Shown here in pieces: positions 1 through 9,136 of a stretch of 64,000 nt of DNA; within the stretch, counting starts at the first letter, position 1, and each line of letters opens with the position of its first letter. Where the stretch lies: positions 124,001 through 188,000 of the forward strand of contig CAWFEA010000001.1 in assembly GCA_963814745.1 (NCBI GenBank). Reading direction: 5' to 3'. The notes beneath the pieces were generated by a model. It made no database searches and was not told the DNA's origin. It saw only the letters and a program-made list of their open reading frames with translations. This stretch comes from CAWBRT01 sp963814745 (GTDB taxonomy: Bacteria; Acidobacteriota; Terriglobia; Terriglobales; Acidobacteriaceae). The position numbers and the translations under genes are program-made.

Positions 1-83
1 GTACTGATGGCTTCCAGGTGCTCCCTCAGCGTGCTTAAAGTAACCACGTTAACGGTCTGAAAGCGCTTCGAAAGAATATGCAT
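1..83 (-). CDS. possible 5' end of a truncated gene, unknown product
   Basis: An open frame starts at an ATG at 81-83 on the minus strand and runs off the left edge without a stop. It would encode about 27 residues beginning MHILSKRFQTVNVVTLSTLR. A G-rich stretch lies just upstream. The fragment is too short to assign to a family, and it may be chance. Confidence 0.22.
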   Translation of the reverse strand, partial: MHILSKRFQTVNVVTLSTLREHLEAIS

Positions 84-232
84 GGCGAGCCCCCGATCAC
101 CTTTCTACATTATATTCGGTGTGGCGCACGATCATGCGCGATTTGCGTTCCGACCGGAGCAACCGCCCAGCCAAAGACTCCGCTGGCGTCGCCGTCCACC
201 GTCTATGATGCGCTTCGGGAACCTCGAGTTCC

Positions 233-1345
233 TCAGCGAAACGCCTGTGCCATGAAGCGGCACAGATGCCACGCGTCCATGTACTTATAGGGAGTCTCGC
301 CGAGTGTGTAGTGACCGCAGGGCAGGCAGCGCACGATGGTATTGAGCTGGCGGCGCGCGAACTCGCCCGCCGCCTGGCGGGAAAACTCGGGCAAAAAAGT
401 CAGATCGTACTTGGTATAGATCATCAGCGACTTTTTCGGCCAGCGGGCAAATTTATTGAAGTACGCCATTGGGCTTACCGCCAGCAGCGCGCGCCGCAAG
501 GCCTCCTGATCGAGCACCGGCTCGATGCCCGCGCGCACGTGGCGGGTTGACTGGCCGGTCCATACCACGTCTCCGAAATAAGTCGAGGCATGATTGAAGG
601 CGTTTATTTTGAGCCGGGCATCGTGCGCACTGGCGATGAACGCGTAGCACGATCCCAGACTGGTGCCCATGATTCCGAGCTCGCGATAGCCTTCCGACTC
701 CAGCCAGTCGAGGCAGGCGCGAATGTCGCAGACCGCCTGCCGCCCGGCATCAAGGGTGCGGCCGATGTTGGCCGAGACCGCATAGTCGGCGCGCTCCAAC
801 TCCGCCGGGCGACGTGCATCATGATATGGCATCGACATGCGCAGGGCGGCAATGCCGCTCAGGTTGAAGATGCGGCACAGGGCGTTGTGGCTGAGGGCAT
901 CGGCATTCCATTGCGGCAACACAATCACCGCCCGCCGGCCACGCGCCGAAAACCAGCGCGCGTTCATGACGTTGTTTTCCGGGTAAAGCGATTCCACCGG
1001 CGAAGTAAAGCGCAGGAACAGCCCCGTCTTGTTTGCCAGCTTCAGCTCATCTTCCGGACGGCTCTGGTCTCCGGTGGCGTACAGGCGTATCGGCCGCCGC
1101 TCGAGGCGAAAATCGGTGGGTGTTTTATAGCTGTAAAATTCATCGCTCGTGGCTACCAGTTGCTCGTTCAGTTCGATGAAGAAGCGCCGCAGGTCCTGGG
1201 GAGCGGCGGGCGCTTCGCCGTGGACTCCCGGCCAGCGGTGGCACCACTCCAGACCCCACTCGAATGGACGCACCACGCGGTTGGTATCGCGCGTGGTCAG
1301 CCGGTTTTCCCACCAGTACATCCATTCCTGGTAGCGCTTAAGCAT
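233..1345 (-). CDS. alpha/beta-hydrolase family protein
   Basis: This 370-residue protein is probably a soluble alpha/beta hydrolase; the substrate is unknown. The nucleophile elbow GTSLG is at residues 227-231 (Ser229), placed after a strand rich in Leu, Gly and Ile. A likely catalytic Asp lies in KYDLTF (about 314) and a His in CGHYTLG (about 345), which gives the expected Ser-Asp-His order and spacing. The N-terminal 130 residues are Trp- and Arg-rich and carry no signal peptide. The gene stands alone, with 217 bp before the next gene upstream. Family-level assignment is firm; esterase or peptidase activity is only inferred. Confidence 0.72.
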   Translation of the reverse strand: MLKRYQEWMYWWENRLTTRDTNRVVRPFEWGLEWCHRWPGVHGEAPAAPQDLRRFFIELNEQLVATSDEFYSYKTPTDFRLERRPIRLYATGDQSRPEDELKLANKTGLFLRFTSPVESLYPENNVMNARWFSARGRRAVIVLPQWNADALSHNALCRIFNLSGIAALRMSMPYHDARRPAELERADYAVSANIGRTLDAGRQAVCDIRACLDWLESEGYRELGIMGTSLGSCYAFIASAHDARLKINAFNHASTYFGDVVWTGQSTRHVRAGIEPVLDQEALRRALLAVSPMAYFNKFARWPKKSLMIYTKYDLTFLPEFSRQAAGEFARRQLNTIVRCLPCGHYTLGETPYKYMDAWHLCRFMAQAFR

Positions 1346-1562
1346 GGCAAACCTAAGTCTAAGCCTAAAGCAATTCGGGCTGGCGCGAAAGGCGCTTGCG
1401 GTGAACTGATGCCGAGATCGGTTGAACGGTCACATTCGCCCTCGAATGCGATTTCCGTGGCTGGAGCAGACCGGCACGCAACTGGACTGGGGTAAGCGCC
1501 AAGCTCTGGATCGCTCCCCTGCCTATTCCCCAAGCACGGCCAAGCGCTCCATACCCATCGGA

Positions 1563-2039
1563 TCATCCTTCCACCACGATCTCCGGCTCATGGCTCACCG
1601 GGAAATTGACCGAGCGGGCGATGAAACACATCTGGTGCGCCCGCTGATGCAAAGCCCGCGCCTGCGAGATTTTGGAGGCGTCGGTGATCGTCATCCGCGG
1701 ATGCAGCACGACCGCGGTAAACTCGCCGCCGCCATCCTCATTCTCGCGCATCGTACCGATGGCCGAATCTTCGTACGAAGTGACCACGATGCCGGCTTCG
1801 GCGCAAAGATGCAGCAGCCACAGCATGTGGCATGTAGACAGGGAGGCGACCAGCAACTCCTCCGGGTTATAGCGCGAGCCGTCGCCGCGAAAGGCCGGAT
1901 CGGAGCTGGCTGGTATGGACACGCTCTTCCGGTCACCGCTGATCTGGTGATCACGCGAATAAGCGCGGTAATCGGATGTGCCGCTGCCGCGATTGCCGGT
2001 CCAGGTGATGCTGAGTTGGTAGTGGTGCTCTTTCGCCAT
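1563..2039 (-). CDS. OsmC-family peroxiredoxin-like protein
   Basis: This 158-residue protein has OsmC/Ohr layout. OsmC proteins reduce organic peroxides using a reactive cysteine pair. The two conserved cysteines are in LSTCHML (Cys70) and QMCFIARS (Cys138), and the family motif RYNPEELLVASLSTC is present in front of the first. I chose the ATG at 2037-2039 (MAKEHHYQLS) because family members begin here; the upstream extension of the frame has no similarity. The length matches the family (about 140-160). It is a single gene next to the HU gene, and the cytoplasmic antioxidant role is inferred from the family. Confidence 0.85.
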   Translation of the reverse strand: MAKEHHYQLSITWTGNRGSGTSDYRAYSRDHQISGDRKSVSIPASSDPAFRGDGSRYNPEELLVASLSTCHMLWLLHLCAEAGIVVTSYEDSAIGTMRENEDGGGEFTAVVLHPRMTITDASKISQARALHQRAHQMCFIARSVNFPVSHEPEIVVEG

Positions 2040-2279
2040 GTCATTGCCGAAAACGAACCGCCCCGCGTCAGCCCAATCATCGCCGCCAACGGAACTCGCT
2101 GGGGATGGTTCCCGCATCTCGCAAGTTGAGAGTTTGTTGGAGCCGCGGCTACAATGCCCTGTTGCTTTTGGAGGCGGGCAGAAGAACTTCCGCACACCTC
2201 GGGTGGCCGGGAGAATGGGATTGCAATTAGCCCTTGAGCCATTCGGACAACGCGATGCGAGCTGAGTTCAGAGCCGGCC

Positions 2280-2618
2280 TTAACTCTGGGCACCCTCGGG
2301 GGCGCGTCCAAGGGCAGCGCCAGCCGCAGCGCTCTGCTGCGCGCCGCCGTTGACAATATCTTTTAATTCCTTGCTGGGCTTGAAGAAAGGAATTTTTTTG
2401 GCCGGAACTTCGACCCGGTCGCCGGTCTTGGGATTACGGCCGACACGCGGCTTGCGCTGGCGCGTCCGGAAGCTGCCAAAGCCACGAATCTCGATCTTAT
2501 CGCCCGAGCGCAAGGCGCGCACCACACTGTCGAAGATGGTCTCAACAATCACCTCGCTATCCTTGCGCGTAAGTTCCGCAAGGCGCGAGACTTCTTCGAT
2601 TAAGTCGGCTTTGGTCAT
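2280..2618 (-). CDS. HU/IHF-family DNA-binding protein
   Basis: A 112-residue nucleoid protein. The HU/IHF fold is complete: N-terminal helices (MTKADLIEEVSRLAELT), the strand pair IEIRGFGSFRTRQRKPRVGR with the DNA-bending arm, and RNPKTGDRVEVPAKKIPFFKPS. The GRNPKTG arm tip and the IHF-beta-like spacing favour an IHF-beta type over classical HU. An extra Ala/Gly-rich tail of about 20 residues follows residue 90. The start is the ATG at 2616-2618, with GGAGA eight bases upstream; the longer frame to 2675 has no ribosome-binding site. It would bend and compact DNA. Confidence 0.9.
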   Translation of the reverse strand: MTKADLIEEVSRLAELTRKDSEVIVETIFDSVVRALRSGDKIEIRGFGSFRTRQRKPRVGRNPKTGDRVEVPAKKIPFFKPSKELKDIVNGGAQQSAAAGAALGRAPEGAQS

Positions 2619-2879
2619 GGATCGTTTCTCCGCGGCTTCACTCACTGGAAATATTCCCCTTGGCGGTGGCTTCAAGGGTCTGGCCTACCGGAATTCTGGT
2701 ACGCAGGATAACAATCTCAAATTTTACAATGAGTTGGCAAGAAAAGATGTCGGAAAGAAATTAAAAACCCAGGTATTGAACATTATTCTTGCCTTGCCGA
2801 GTGCCGGAGCCCCCGTTTTCGCCAATAAAAGCTCTGAAAACAGGCCAAGACCCCTCGGTCGCGGCAGATTAGGGCACAG

Positions 2880-3800
2880 TTATTTCCACAGATAGTAGAA
2901 GCCGACGTTCGTTTGCAGCAACTTAGCCCCGTCGGGCAGATACTCGGAAACGTCGCCGAACAACAGGTCGAGCAGGTTGACTCCCGGTTTGCGATAGCGA
3001 ACGAGCGAGGGCTTGCCCTGGATGCCAACGGCTTTCGCCGTCTCCCTTACCGCCGTCTGAAAGTCGCCGATCTGATCGATCAGCTTCAGGCCGAGTGCCT
3101 GCTGGCCGGTCCAGACCTTGCCGTTGGCGATGGCGCGGAGGTTGTCCTCCGGCATGCGCCGGCCTTCGGCGACCGAGTGGATGAACTGCTGGTGCATGTT
3201 GTCGATGAGTCCCTGAAAGTACACCTTCTCTGCCGGCGTCATTTTGCGCAGAGGCGAACCGGTGTCCTTGAACTCGCCCGCCTTGAAGACGATCGCCCGC
3301 AGCTTGGCCCAGCGCACCAGCTCTTGGTAGTTGAACCACTCGGCGATTACGCCGATGCTGCCGACGATGGAAGCTTCATCCGAGTAGATCCTGTCCGTGG
3401 CCGAAGCGACGTAGTAAGCGCCGCTGGCCCCGACGGTGGAAATCGAGGCCACGATGCGCTTGCGATTCTCATCGCGAATGCGCTTGACTTCGCGATAAAT
3501 CTCCTCGGAAGCCGCCGCTCCGCCTCCCGGCGAATTGATGTGGATGATGATGGCGGGAATCGAGGCGTCATCGGCAAACTTGCGCAATGCGTCAACCGTC
3601 GGCTTGGAACTGAGGATGACGCCTTCGAGATCGACAATCCCAATCTTTCCGCCGCCGGAGCCGTCCACCGTGTAGGTGTAGACGGAGGACGGACGGAAGC
3701 TATAGTAGGCAAGGGCGAACAGCGCAGCCAGCAACAGCAGAAAGGCGGCCGATCCGAACCCCGCCCAAAGCATTCCGCGTGAACGACGACCTTCAGCCAT
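2880..3800 (-). CDS. sppA: signal peptide peptidase SppA, short form
   Basis: A 306-residue membrane-anchored serine protease that degrades cleaved signal peptides. One transmembrane helix lies at about residues 11-33. The catalytic domain follows, with INSPGGG (about 88-94), the nucleophile in STVGASGAYYVAS (Ser126) and the general-base lysine in AGEFKDTGSP (Lys178). The size fits the single-domain Bacillus-type enzyme rather than the double-length E. coli form. It is co-directional with the exported FecR-like protein gene that ends 6 bp upstream of its start, so the two probably share a transcript. Confidence 0.9.
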   Translation of the reverse strand: MAEGRRSRGMLWAGFGSAAFLLLLAALFALAYYSFRPSSVYTYTVDGSGGGKIGIVDLEGVILSSKPTVDALRKFADDASIPAIIIHINSPGGGAAASEEIYREVKRIRDENRKRIVASISTVGASGAYYVASATDRIYSDEASIVGSIGVIAEWFNYQELVRWAKLRAIVFKAGEFKDTGSPLRKMTPAEKVYFQGLIDNMHQQFIHSVAEGRRMPEDNLRAIANGKVWTGQQALGLKLIDQIGDFQTAVRETAKAVGIQGKPSLVRYRKPGVNLLDLLFGDVSEYLPDGAKLLQTNVGFYYLWK

Positions 3801-3806
3801 AAGCTG

Positions 3807-4754
3807 TTACCCGCCCCCGAAAGTTTTGGCGAAGAATCGCCCGATGCGATGCAGAATTCCATGCTTCTCGGCGGCCGGCGGAGCCGGCGATTTGGCAGGT
3901 TCAGGGGTTGAGGCCCCGGGCTGAACCTGGGGTTTCACTTCCGTTGCCGCGACCGCTTGACTGGACTGCGGGGTCGCTGGATCGCCCGCTACGGTCGAAA
4001 GCCGCGAAGCGCTCTGCACCGGCGGCGCCGATCCGCCCTCGTAGACCATGGGAGTTTCCATTTGGAGGTGCGTTTCCGTTGGCAACTTCTGCTCCGGAGC
4101 CGGCGAAGGCGGCGGAGTGGCTTGGCTCACGGCTTGGGCCGGCGACATCGACCCAGCCGGAGCGGGGCAGCCGCAACCGCTAGATGCGCCCTTTTTCGCG
4201 CGGGCAATTTTTCCTCCGGCGAAGGTCACGGCCGCATCGGGCCCCACCTGATAACTGTCCCCGCCCATGGTTTCCGTGACGATAACGCCGGCCCCGGAAC
4301 CCTCCAGCGGGCGTACGCAGGTATTGCCTCTGGAGTCGGCGGCCAGGGCCAGATGGAACGTGCCCGGCCCGATCATCTGGATGCGGAGATCGGGTGTCAT
4401 CACCGTGTCGCTGACACCGGCCAGGGTGTAGTGCAATTCGAGCGAGCCGGTATTGAAGCCGATCATGAGTTCATCGCCCGCGGGAGAGGTGTTTACGCTG
4501 AGGCTGGTGTGGGGACAGATGCGAAGTTCGCCGCCGCGTTGCAACTTGAGCGTGGCTGCGCTTTTCCCGGCGCTGACCTCTGAGCCGCCCAGTACACTCG
4601 TGCCACTGGACGCCAGCACCACCGAGCCCTTGACGGAAGCGTCACCGGCAAAGAGTTCTCCGACCGGAGCCTGGGCCTGGAGCGCCGCAGGCAATAGCAC
4701 GCTGGCGAGAACGAGCGAAAGACAAGTCCTCACGGTGACCGCCATATCCTTCAT
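3807..4754 (-). CDS. exported FecR-like domain protein
   Basis: About 315 residues. An N-terminal signal peptide (MKDMAVTVRTCLSLVLASVL and following ALQAQA cleavage region) is followed by a beta-rich region like the FecR domain (GSVVLASSGTSVLGG, LKLQRGGELRICPHT). A long Pro/Ala/Ser-rich linker follows, then a short basic C-terminal segment (HGILHRIGRFFAKTFGGG). A CGCP cysteine cluster sits mid-protein. The start could be the ATG at 4752-4754 or the one three codons later; the upstream frame is spurious. It lies directly upstream of sppA on the same strand. The role is unknown, probably periplasmic or surface-associated. Confidence 0.6.
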   Translation of the reverse strand: MKDMAVTVRTCLSLVLASVLLPAALQAQAPVGELFAGDASVKGSVVLASSGTSVLGGSEVSAGKSAATLKLQRGGELRICPHTSLSVNTSPAGDELMIGFNTGSLELHYTLAGVSDTVMTPDLRIQMIGPGTFHLALAADSRGNTCVRPLEGSGAGVIVTETMGGDSYQVGPDAAVTFAGGKIARAKKGASSGCGCPAPAGSMSPAQAVSQATPPPSPAPEQKLPTETHLQMETPMVYEGGSAPPVQSASRLSTVAGDPATPQSSQAVAATEVKPQVQPGASTPEPAKSPAPPAAEKHGILHRIGRFFAKTFGGG

Positions 4755-4904
4755 TGAAACACAAAATTGCCGCCCAGGGGGCGGCACGTGCGGGTTGCGC
4801 GTACCACGTTTCCGCGCGGGCGAAACCCGCGGGGGCCCCGGCACGCGCTCGCGCTCAAGTCTTTAATCTCCGCGGAACGGCGCAAGGCGGCGCCATCGCC
4901 GTCT

Positions 4905-5873
4905 TTATCTTCCGGATGCTACGGCGTAAGGCAGATTGCTCGCGGTCTTCATCTTCCGAATGCTGCTGACGATAGCCTCGGAGGTCAGCCCGTAACGGAC
5001 CAGCAATTCTTCGTAGTTGTAAGCCGAGGTGCCAAACCGGTCCTGGATTCCGACGAATTCCAGCGGCAAGCCGGTGACCCCGCGCAACGCCTCGGCGATG
5101 GCGCTGCCTACTCCGCCGATCACGCTATGCTCTTCGGCGGTCACCACGCCCCAAGCACCCTGCACGCAGTCGATGACTGCCTGCCGATCGAGCGGTTTGA
5201 CCGTGCTGAGATTGACGACCTTGACCGAAATCCCGTCTTTCCCGAGGATTTCGGCTGCTTCAAGGGACTTTGAAACCATAACCCCGTTGGCGAAGACGAC
5301 GACGTCCTTGCCTTCTCTTACCGTATAAAGCTTGCCGATCTGGTACTCGCCGTCTTCACTGGTCAGGATCGGCAGGTCGTTGCGGTTGACTCGCAGGTAT
5401 ACCGGCCCCGGCCAGCTCACCATCGCCTTGATCATCTTGCGGGTTTCCACCGCATCCACCGGGACCAGCACCGTCATATTGGGGATCGCCCGCATGATGG
5501 CCATGTCCTCGACCGCCTGGTGGGTCGAACCGTCGCCGAAATCGGACAGCCCCGAACTCGATCCGCAGATCTTGACGTTGAGCTTGGCAATGGAGATGGT
5601 CTGCCGCAGTTGGTCGTAGCATCTGCCGGAGGCGAATACGGCAAACGAACTCATGAAAGGTATCTTTCCAGTCAGGGCCAGTCCGGCCGCGGTCGATGCC
5701 ATATTCTGTTCGGCAATACCCATTTCGAAGAAGCGATCGGGATAAGCGTTCTGGAACAAGATTGACATCGTAGACTTGCCTAGATCGGCTTCCAGGACAA
5801 CAATATTCTTGTTGTCTTTGCCTAATTCCACGAGTGTCTCGCCATAGGTGGTCCGCAGACTTTTCGTAGTCAT
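4905..5873 (-). CDS. transketolase, C-terminal subunit (split enzyme)
   Basis: A 322-residue half of a thiamine-diphosphate transketolase, holding the pyrimidine-binding and C-terminal domains. The pyrimidine-domain signature FFEMGIAEQNMASTAAGLAL is present, with the catalytic Glu in GIAEQN. Further family blocks are GSHQAVED-like GSTHQAVEDMAIMR and the C-terminal VVTAEEHSVIGGVGSAIAE. The start ATG has AGGA four to five bases upstream. The partner N-terminal subunit ends 15 bp upstream. Split transketolases of this type are common in bacteria. Together with the SDR upstream they suggest a sugar or sugar-acid catabolic operon, although the substrate is not evident. Confidence 0.9.
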   Translation of the reverse strand: MTTKSLRTTYGETLVELGKDNKNIVVLEADLGKSTMSILFQNAYPDRFFEMGIAEQNMASTAAGLALTGKIPFMSSFAVFASGRCYDQLRQTISIAKLNVKICGSSSGLSDFGDGSTHQAVEDMAIMRAIPNMTVLVPVDAVETRKMIKAMVSWPGPVYLRVNRNDLPILTSEDGEYQIGKLYTVREGKDVVVFANGVMVSKSLEAAEILGKDGISVKVVNLSTVKPLDRQAVIDCVQGAWGVVTAEEHSVIGGVGSAIAEALRGVTGLPLEFVGIQDRFGTSAYNYEELLVRYGLTSEAIVSSIRKMKTASNLPYAVASGR

Positions 5874-5888
5874 ATTTTCCTCTCGCCC

Positions 5889-6725
5889 TTACTTGTGCAG
5901 CAGTGCCAGCTCGCGTACCGCGATTTCATATTGTTCGGCGCTCATGGCGCCATTGTGAAAGGCGGCGTTGTGTTCCGCGAAGGAAATGCTCTTGCCCTTG
6001 ATGGTGTTGGCGATGATGACGGTGGGCTTGCCTTTGACGGTATCGGCCAGGTCAAGCGCTTCGATGATGGCGGCGGGGTTGTGTCCGTCGATCTCGATGA
6101 CGTTCCAGCCGAAGGCTCGCCATTTGGCGGGTATGTCTCCGCTGTCGAAGCGTTCGATGATCGGGCCGGTCGCCTGGATCCGGTTGCGGTCAACGATAGC
6201 GGTCAGGTTGTCGATCTTGAAATTGGCCGCCGCCATGGCGGCTTCCCAGATCTGCCCCTCGGCCAGTTCGCCGTCGCCAATGATGACGTAAACCTTGCTT
6301 TTCTTCCCGTCCAGCCTTAGCCCCAGCGCCATGCCGTTGGCCACCGATAGGCCCTGCCCCAACGAGCCGGTGTTGGCTTCCACCCCGGGCGTTACCGTCA
6401 TATCGGGATGACCCTGCAGCATGCCCCCCAGGGCTTTCACGTTCTTCAGCTCTTCTTTGGGGAAAAAGCCCGCCATGGCCAGGGCGGCATATTGGACGAG
6501 CGCCGCGTGCCCTTTGCTCAACAGAAATCGATCCCGGTCTTCCATGGCCGGATTCTTGGGATCAATCTTCATCTTGTGGAAGTAAAGCGTCGCCACGATC
6601 TCGGCACAAGAAGAAGAGCCTCCCAGATGCCCGACTTTGCCAATGCCAATGAGGTCTTTAACGATGTGTTCGCGAAGGACAAGAGCCTGTTCTTGCAGCT
6701 TGTGAACCAGTTCGGATGAGACCAT
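5889..6725 (-). CDS. transketolase, N-terminal subunit (split enzyme)
   Basis: A 278-residue ThDP diphosphate-binding subunit. The Mg/ThDP motif runs from GDGELAEGQ (about 150-158) to IVDRNRIQATG. SKGHAALVQYA and the GSLGQGLSVANGMALG block are typical of transketolase N-terminal halves. The frame opens at 6737 (MEKDM), but the second ATG at 6723-6725 (MVSSEL) has GGAG six bases upstream, and that ribosome-binding site overlaps the first ATG, so I use the second. It heads the split-enzyme pair, with a 15-bp gap to the C-terminal subunit. It forms the active site jointly with that subunit. Confidence 0.9.
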   Translation of the reverse strand: MVSSELVHKLQEQALVLREHIVKDLIGIGKVGHLGGSSSCAEIVATLYFHKMKIDPKNPAMEDRDRFLLSKGHAALVQYAALAMAGFFPKEELKNVKALGGMLQGHPDMTVTPGVEANTGSLGQGLSVANGMALGLRLDGKKSKVYVIIGDGELAEGQIWEAAMAAANFKIDNLTAIVDRNRIQATGPIIERFDSGDIPAKWRAFGWNVIEIDGHNPAAIIEALDLADTVKGKPTVIIANTIKGKSISFAEHNAAFHNGAMSAEQYEIAVRELALLHK

Positions 6726-6798
6726 GTCTTTCTCCATTTCACCGAGTTATTGAAGGGCGAAGAGCTTGACGCCTCATTTCATGATGGGCGCTTCAGGC

Positions 6799-7638
6799 TC
6801 AGTCAGTCCTGTCCCAGGGCGTCCCGGCCAGGAAGCCGCCGTCGATATAGATCGCCTGGCCCGTAATGAAGGACCCGGCCTCCGACGCCAGCAGCAGGCA
6901 ACAGCCGACCAGGTCGTCGGGGAATCCCGGCCGTTTCCACTGGCTGCGTTCGAGCAGCCACCCGCTGCGGGCCGGATCAGCCCAGACGCCGACGGTCAGC
7001 GGCGTCAGAAAGAAGCCTGGGCAAATCGCATTGACGCGGATTTTGTATTCCGCCCATTCCACCGACATCGACTTCGCCAGTTGGCACAGTCCGGCTTTAT
7101 GCGCCCCGTAAACGGACACCCCCGCCAAACCGATCGCGTTGTTCAGCGAACCCATATGAATGATCGAGCCGCCGTTGCCATCGGCCATCACCCGGGCCGC
7201 GGCGCGCGACAGTTCAAAAGGAATGCGCAGGTCGAGAGCCGCGATCAGATCCCACGACTCCCTGGAGACTTCGAAGACGCGCTCGCGGCGGTTCACGCCG
7301 GCATTGTTGACCAGGATGTCCAAGCGTCCAAAGCGACTGCGAGCCGCCTCGATCACCGCCTCGACCGCGTCGGGAGCCAGCAGATCGTAGGCAAACTCCT
7401 CGCAGCAGCCGCCCGCCGTCCTGATTGCCTCGGCCGTGGCCGCGGTCGATGTTTTCGGATGGTCGGTCGCCAGTACGCTCGCTCCAGCCGCCGCCAGTCC
7501 CGCCGCCAGCCAGGAACCGAGACCGCCGCCGGCCCCCGTCACAATCGCCGCCTTTCCGGTGAGATCGAACAACGTTTCGGGGCGCAGGGCGCGAGCTTTG
7601 GAAGTGTCAAGGGTATGCAATTCCCATTTTTTGGGCAC
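6799..7638 (-). CDS. SDR-family NAD(P)-dependent oxidoreductase
   Basis: A 279-residue short-chain dehydrogenase/reductase. The dinucleotide motif TGAGGGLG is at residues 34-41, NNAG follows in the usual place, and the active-site Tyr-Lys is in SVYGAHKAGL. The C-terminal IYIDGGFLAGTPW block resembles gluconate 5-dehydrogenase/KduD-like enzymes. The start is GTG at 7638 with GGAG eight bases upstream. The gene leads a minus-strand cluster with the two transketolase subunits (73-bp gap). The likely role is oxidation or reduction of a sugar acid or polyol that feeds the split transketolase; the substrate is inferred only from context. Confidence 0.85.
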   Translation of the reverse strand: MPKKWELHTLDTSKARALRPETLFDLTGKAAIVTGAGGGLGSWLAAGLAAAGASVLATDHPKTSTAATAEAIRTAGGCCEEFAYDLLAPDAVEAVIEAARSRFGRLDILVNNAGVNRRERVFEVSRESWDLIAALDLRIPFELSRAAARVMADGNGGSIIHMGSLNNAIGLAGVSVYGAHKAGLCQLAKSMSVEWAEYKIRVNAICPGFFLTPLTVGVWADPARSGWLLERSQWKRPGFPDDLVGCCLLLASEAGSFITGQAIYIDGGFLAGTPWDRTD

Positions 7639-8117
7639 GATTGTTTCTCCAAGTCATAGGATTGCTTCGGCTATAAGTTAGCACGATCTTACATATCTGA
7701 CTAGTAATTTCTAACGGCTTTTGCCAACCCAAACCGGCTGCCAGCCCACCGGTTCGGCGGCCTGTAACCCATCGCGCATGGGGTAGCGCGTGGCGATTAG
7801 AATCTGAATCCCCGCCCCGGAAGGATTTGCGGAAATTGCGCCAGCCGTTGGCAAAGAGGTCGAGGGGCTCAGCGTGGCGGAGCAGCCGACATAGACCGGC
7901 TGGTGCCTAAGATGCGGGTAGCAACACTTGTTCCGTGGAAGCCTTGGCCTACCATTCAAGCCCGCGGGGCGACAGCCCCGCTCCTTCGCAGGGAATCTGC
8001 GTCATCAGCATGCAGGCGTAAGTTCGTTGACGTTTGCCGGGGCAATCGGCATATACTGAGGCGACTTTGTGGCAACGCGAGTGCACGTTTTTGCGATCTT
8101 TACTGGAAAGAGAGGCC
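7639..8117. other. intergenic region between divergent genes
   Basis: About 480 bp separate the SDR gene (minus) from the metallo-hydrolase gene (plus). I see no credible coding frame; the open frame at 7711-7959 on the minus strand has no ribosome-binding site or family similarity. The segment holds a candidate promoter for the plus-strand gene (see separate entry). Confidence 0.5.
8027..8057 (+). promoter_or_regulatory. candidate sigma-70-type promoter, metallo-hydrolase gene
   Basis: TTGACG at 8027-8032 and TATACT at 8052-8057 are separated by 19 bp, which is longer than the ideal 17. The -10 hexamer matches the one found for the glutamate dehydrogenase gene. The transcript leader would be about 50 bases. 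Confidence 0.35.
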
Positions 8118-8936
8118 ATGGAGCTCAAATTCTGGGGCGTAAGAGGATCGACTCCCACTCCGCAGATGGAAAATATGCGCTATGGGGGCAATACGTCTTG
8201 CGTCGAAATGCGGATCAATGGCCAGATCTATATCCTCGATTGCGGCACGGGATTCCGCATTCTCGGCAAGAGTCTGCTCGAGGAATTCGCTAACGCTCCG
8301 ATGTATGTCCACATCTTCCTTTCGCATTTTCACTGGGATCACATCCAGGGGATACCATTCTTCGCCCCGCTCTATGAGAACCGGGACAGCTTTTTCTTCT
8401 TCCACTCCAGCAACCGCAACGGGAGTCTCAGGGCCACCATAGAAAACCAGATGGCCGACCCATACTTTCCGGTGAACATGGCGGAAATGGCGGCGCACCG
8501 CAACTTTTACAACATCGGCGAAGGCCGCATCGCGTTTGATGATTGCGTGTTCGATTCGATGTGGCTGAACCACCCCCAGGGATGCCTCGGCTTTCGCGTC
8601 ACCTGCGGCGGTTCCGTCGTCGTCTATGCGACCGATAATGAGCCGGGCGACGCGGTCTTCGATAAGGCCGTGCGGAAACTCGCCGAGGGCGCCGATGTGT
8701 TGATCTATGACGCGCAGTACCGGCCCGAGGAATATGCGGCGCGAAGACGCGGCTGGGGGCACAGCCATTGGCAGGAAGGCGTCAGCATCGCCAAGCATAG
8801 CGATGTCAAACACCTCGTGCTCTATCATCACGATCCGGATCACAGTGACGATGACGTCGACGAAATCGTCCAGCAAGCGCGGCAGCACTTTCCCCGGGTG
8901 ACCGCGGCCAGCGAGGGGCTGGTATTGCATCTCTGA
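8118..8936 (+). CDS. metallo-beta-lactamase-fold hydrolase
   Basis: A 272-residue enzyme of the MBL superfamily (PhnP/cAMP-phosphodiesterase-like branch). The opening MELKFWGVRGSTPTP and GGNTSCVE are diagnostic of this subgroup. The metal ligands are in LSHFHWDHIQG (His70, His72, Asp74, His75), with further ligand candidates in ATDNEPGD and LYHHDPDHSDDD. I chose the ATG at 8118-8120, which follows a purine-rich GGAAAGAGAGG and matches the usual N-terminus; the frame extends upstream to 8034 without support. It is a cytoplasmic metal-dependent hydrolase, possibly a phosphodiesterase, with unknown substrate. Confidence 0.83.
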   Translation: MELKFWGVRGSTPTPQMENMRYGGNTSCVEMRINGQIYILDCGTGFRILGKSLLEEFANAPMYVHIFLSHFHWDHIQGIPFFAPLYENRDSFFFFHSSNRNGSLRATIENQMADPYFPVNMAEMAAHRNFYNIGEGRIAFDDCVFDSMWLNHPQGCLGFRVTCGGSVVVYATDNEPGDAVFDKAVRKLAEGADVLIYDAQYRPEEYAARRRGWGHSHWQEGVSIAKHSDVKHLVLYHHDPDHSDDDVDEIVQQARQHFPRVTAASEGLVLHL

Positions 8937-9009
8937 CGGTTCCAATTCGGCCCCGCGCGGCTGGCGAAAACATTCTGAAAAACATAATTTGGACGCATCC
9001 CCGGTAACG

Positions 9010-9038
9010 TTGTGAATCGTTTCCAGCCCGCATATACT
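9010..9038 (+). promoter_or_regulatory. promoter of the glutamate dehydrogenase gene
   Basis: TTGTGA at 9010-9015 and TATACT at 9033-9038 are separated by exactly 17 bp. Transcription would begin near 9045, leaving a leader of about 90 bases before the ATG at 9137. Confidence 0.6.
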
Positions 9039-9136
9039 TTGTCAGGCCAGAACTGCGCTCCAAGCCGTCCGTGCGAGATTGGCGCGGCTGGGCCAGGCAT
9101 AAGGCAGAATTCAGGCGTACGACTTCGGAGATTTTT

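Noticed and set aside
7711..7959. Minus-strand open frame of 82 codons
   Set aside because: Proline- and Arg-rich without start signals; no similarity, probably chance.
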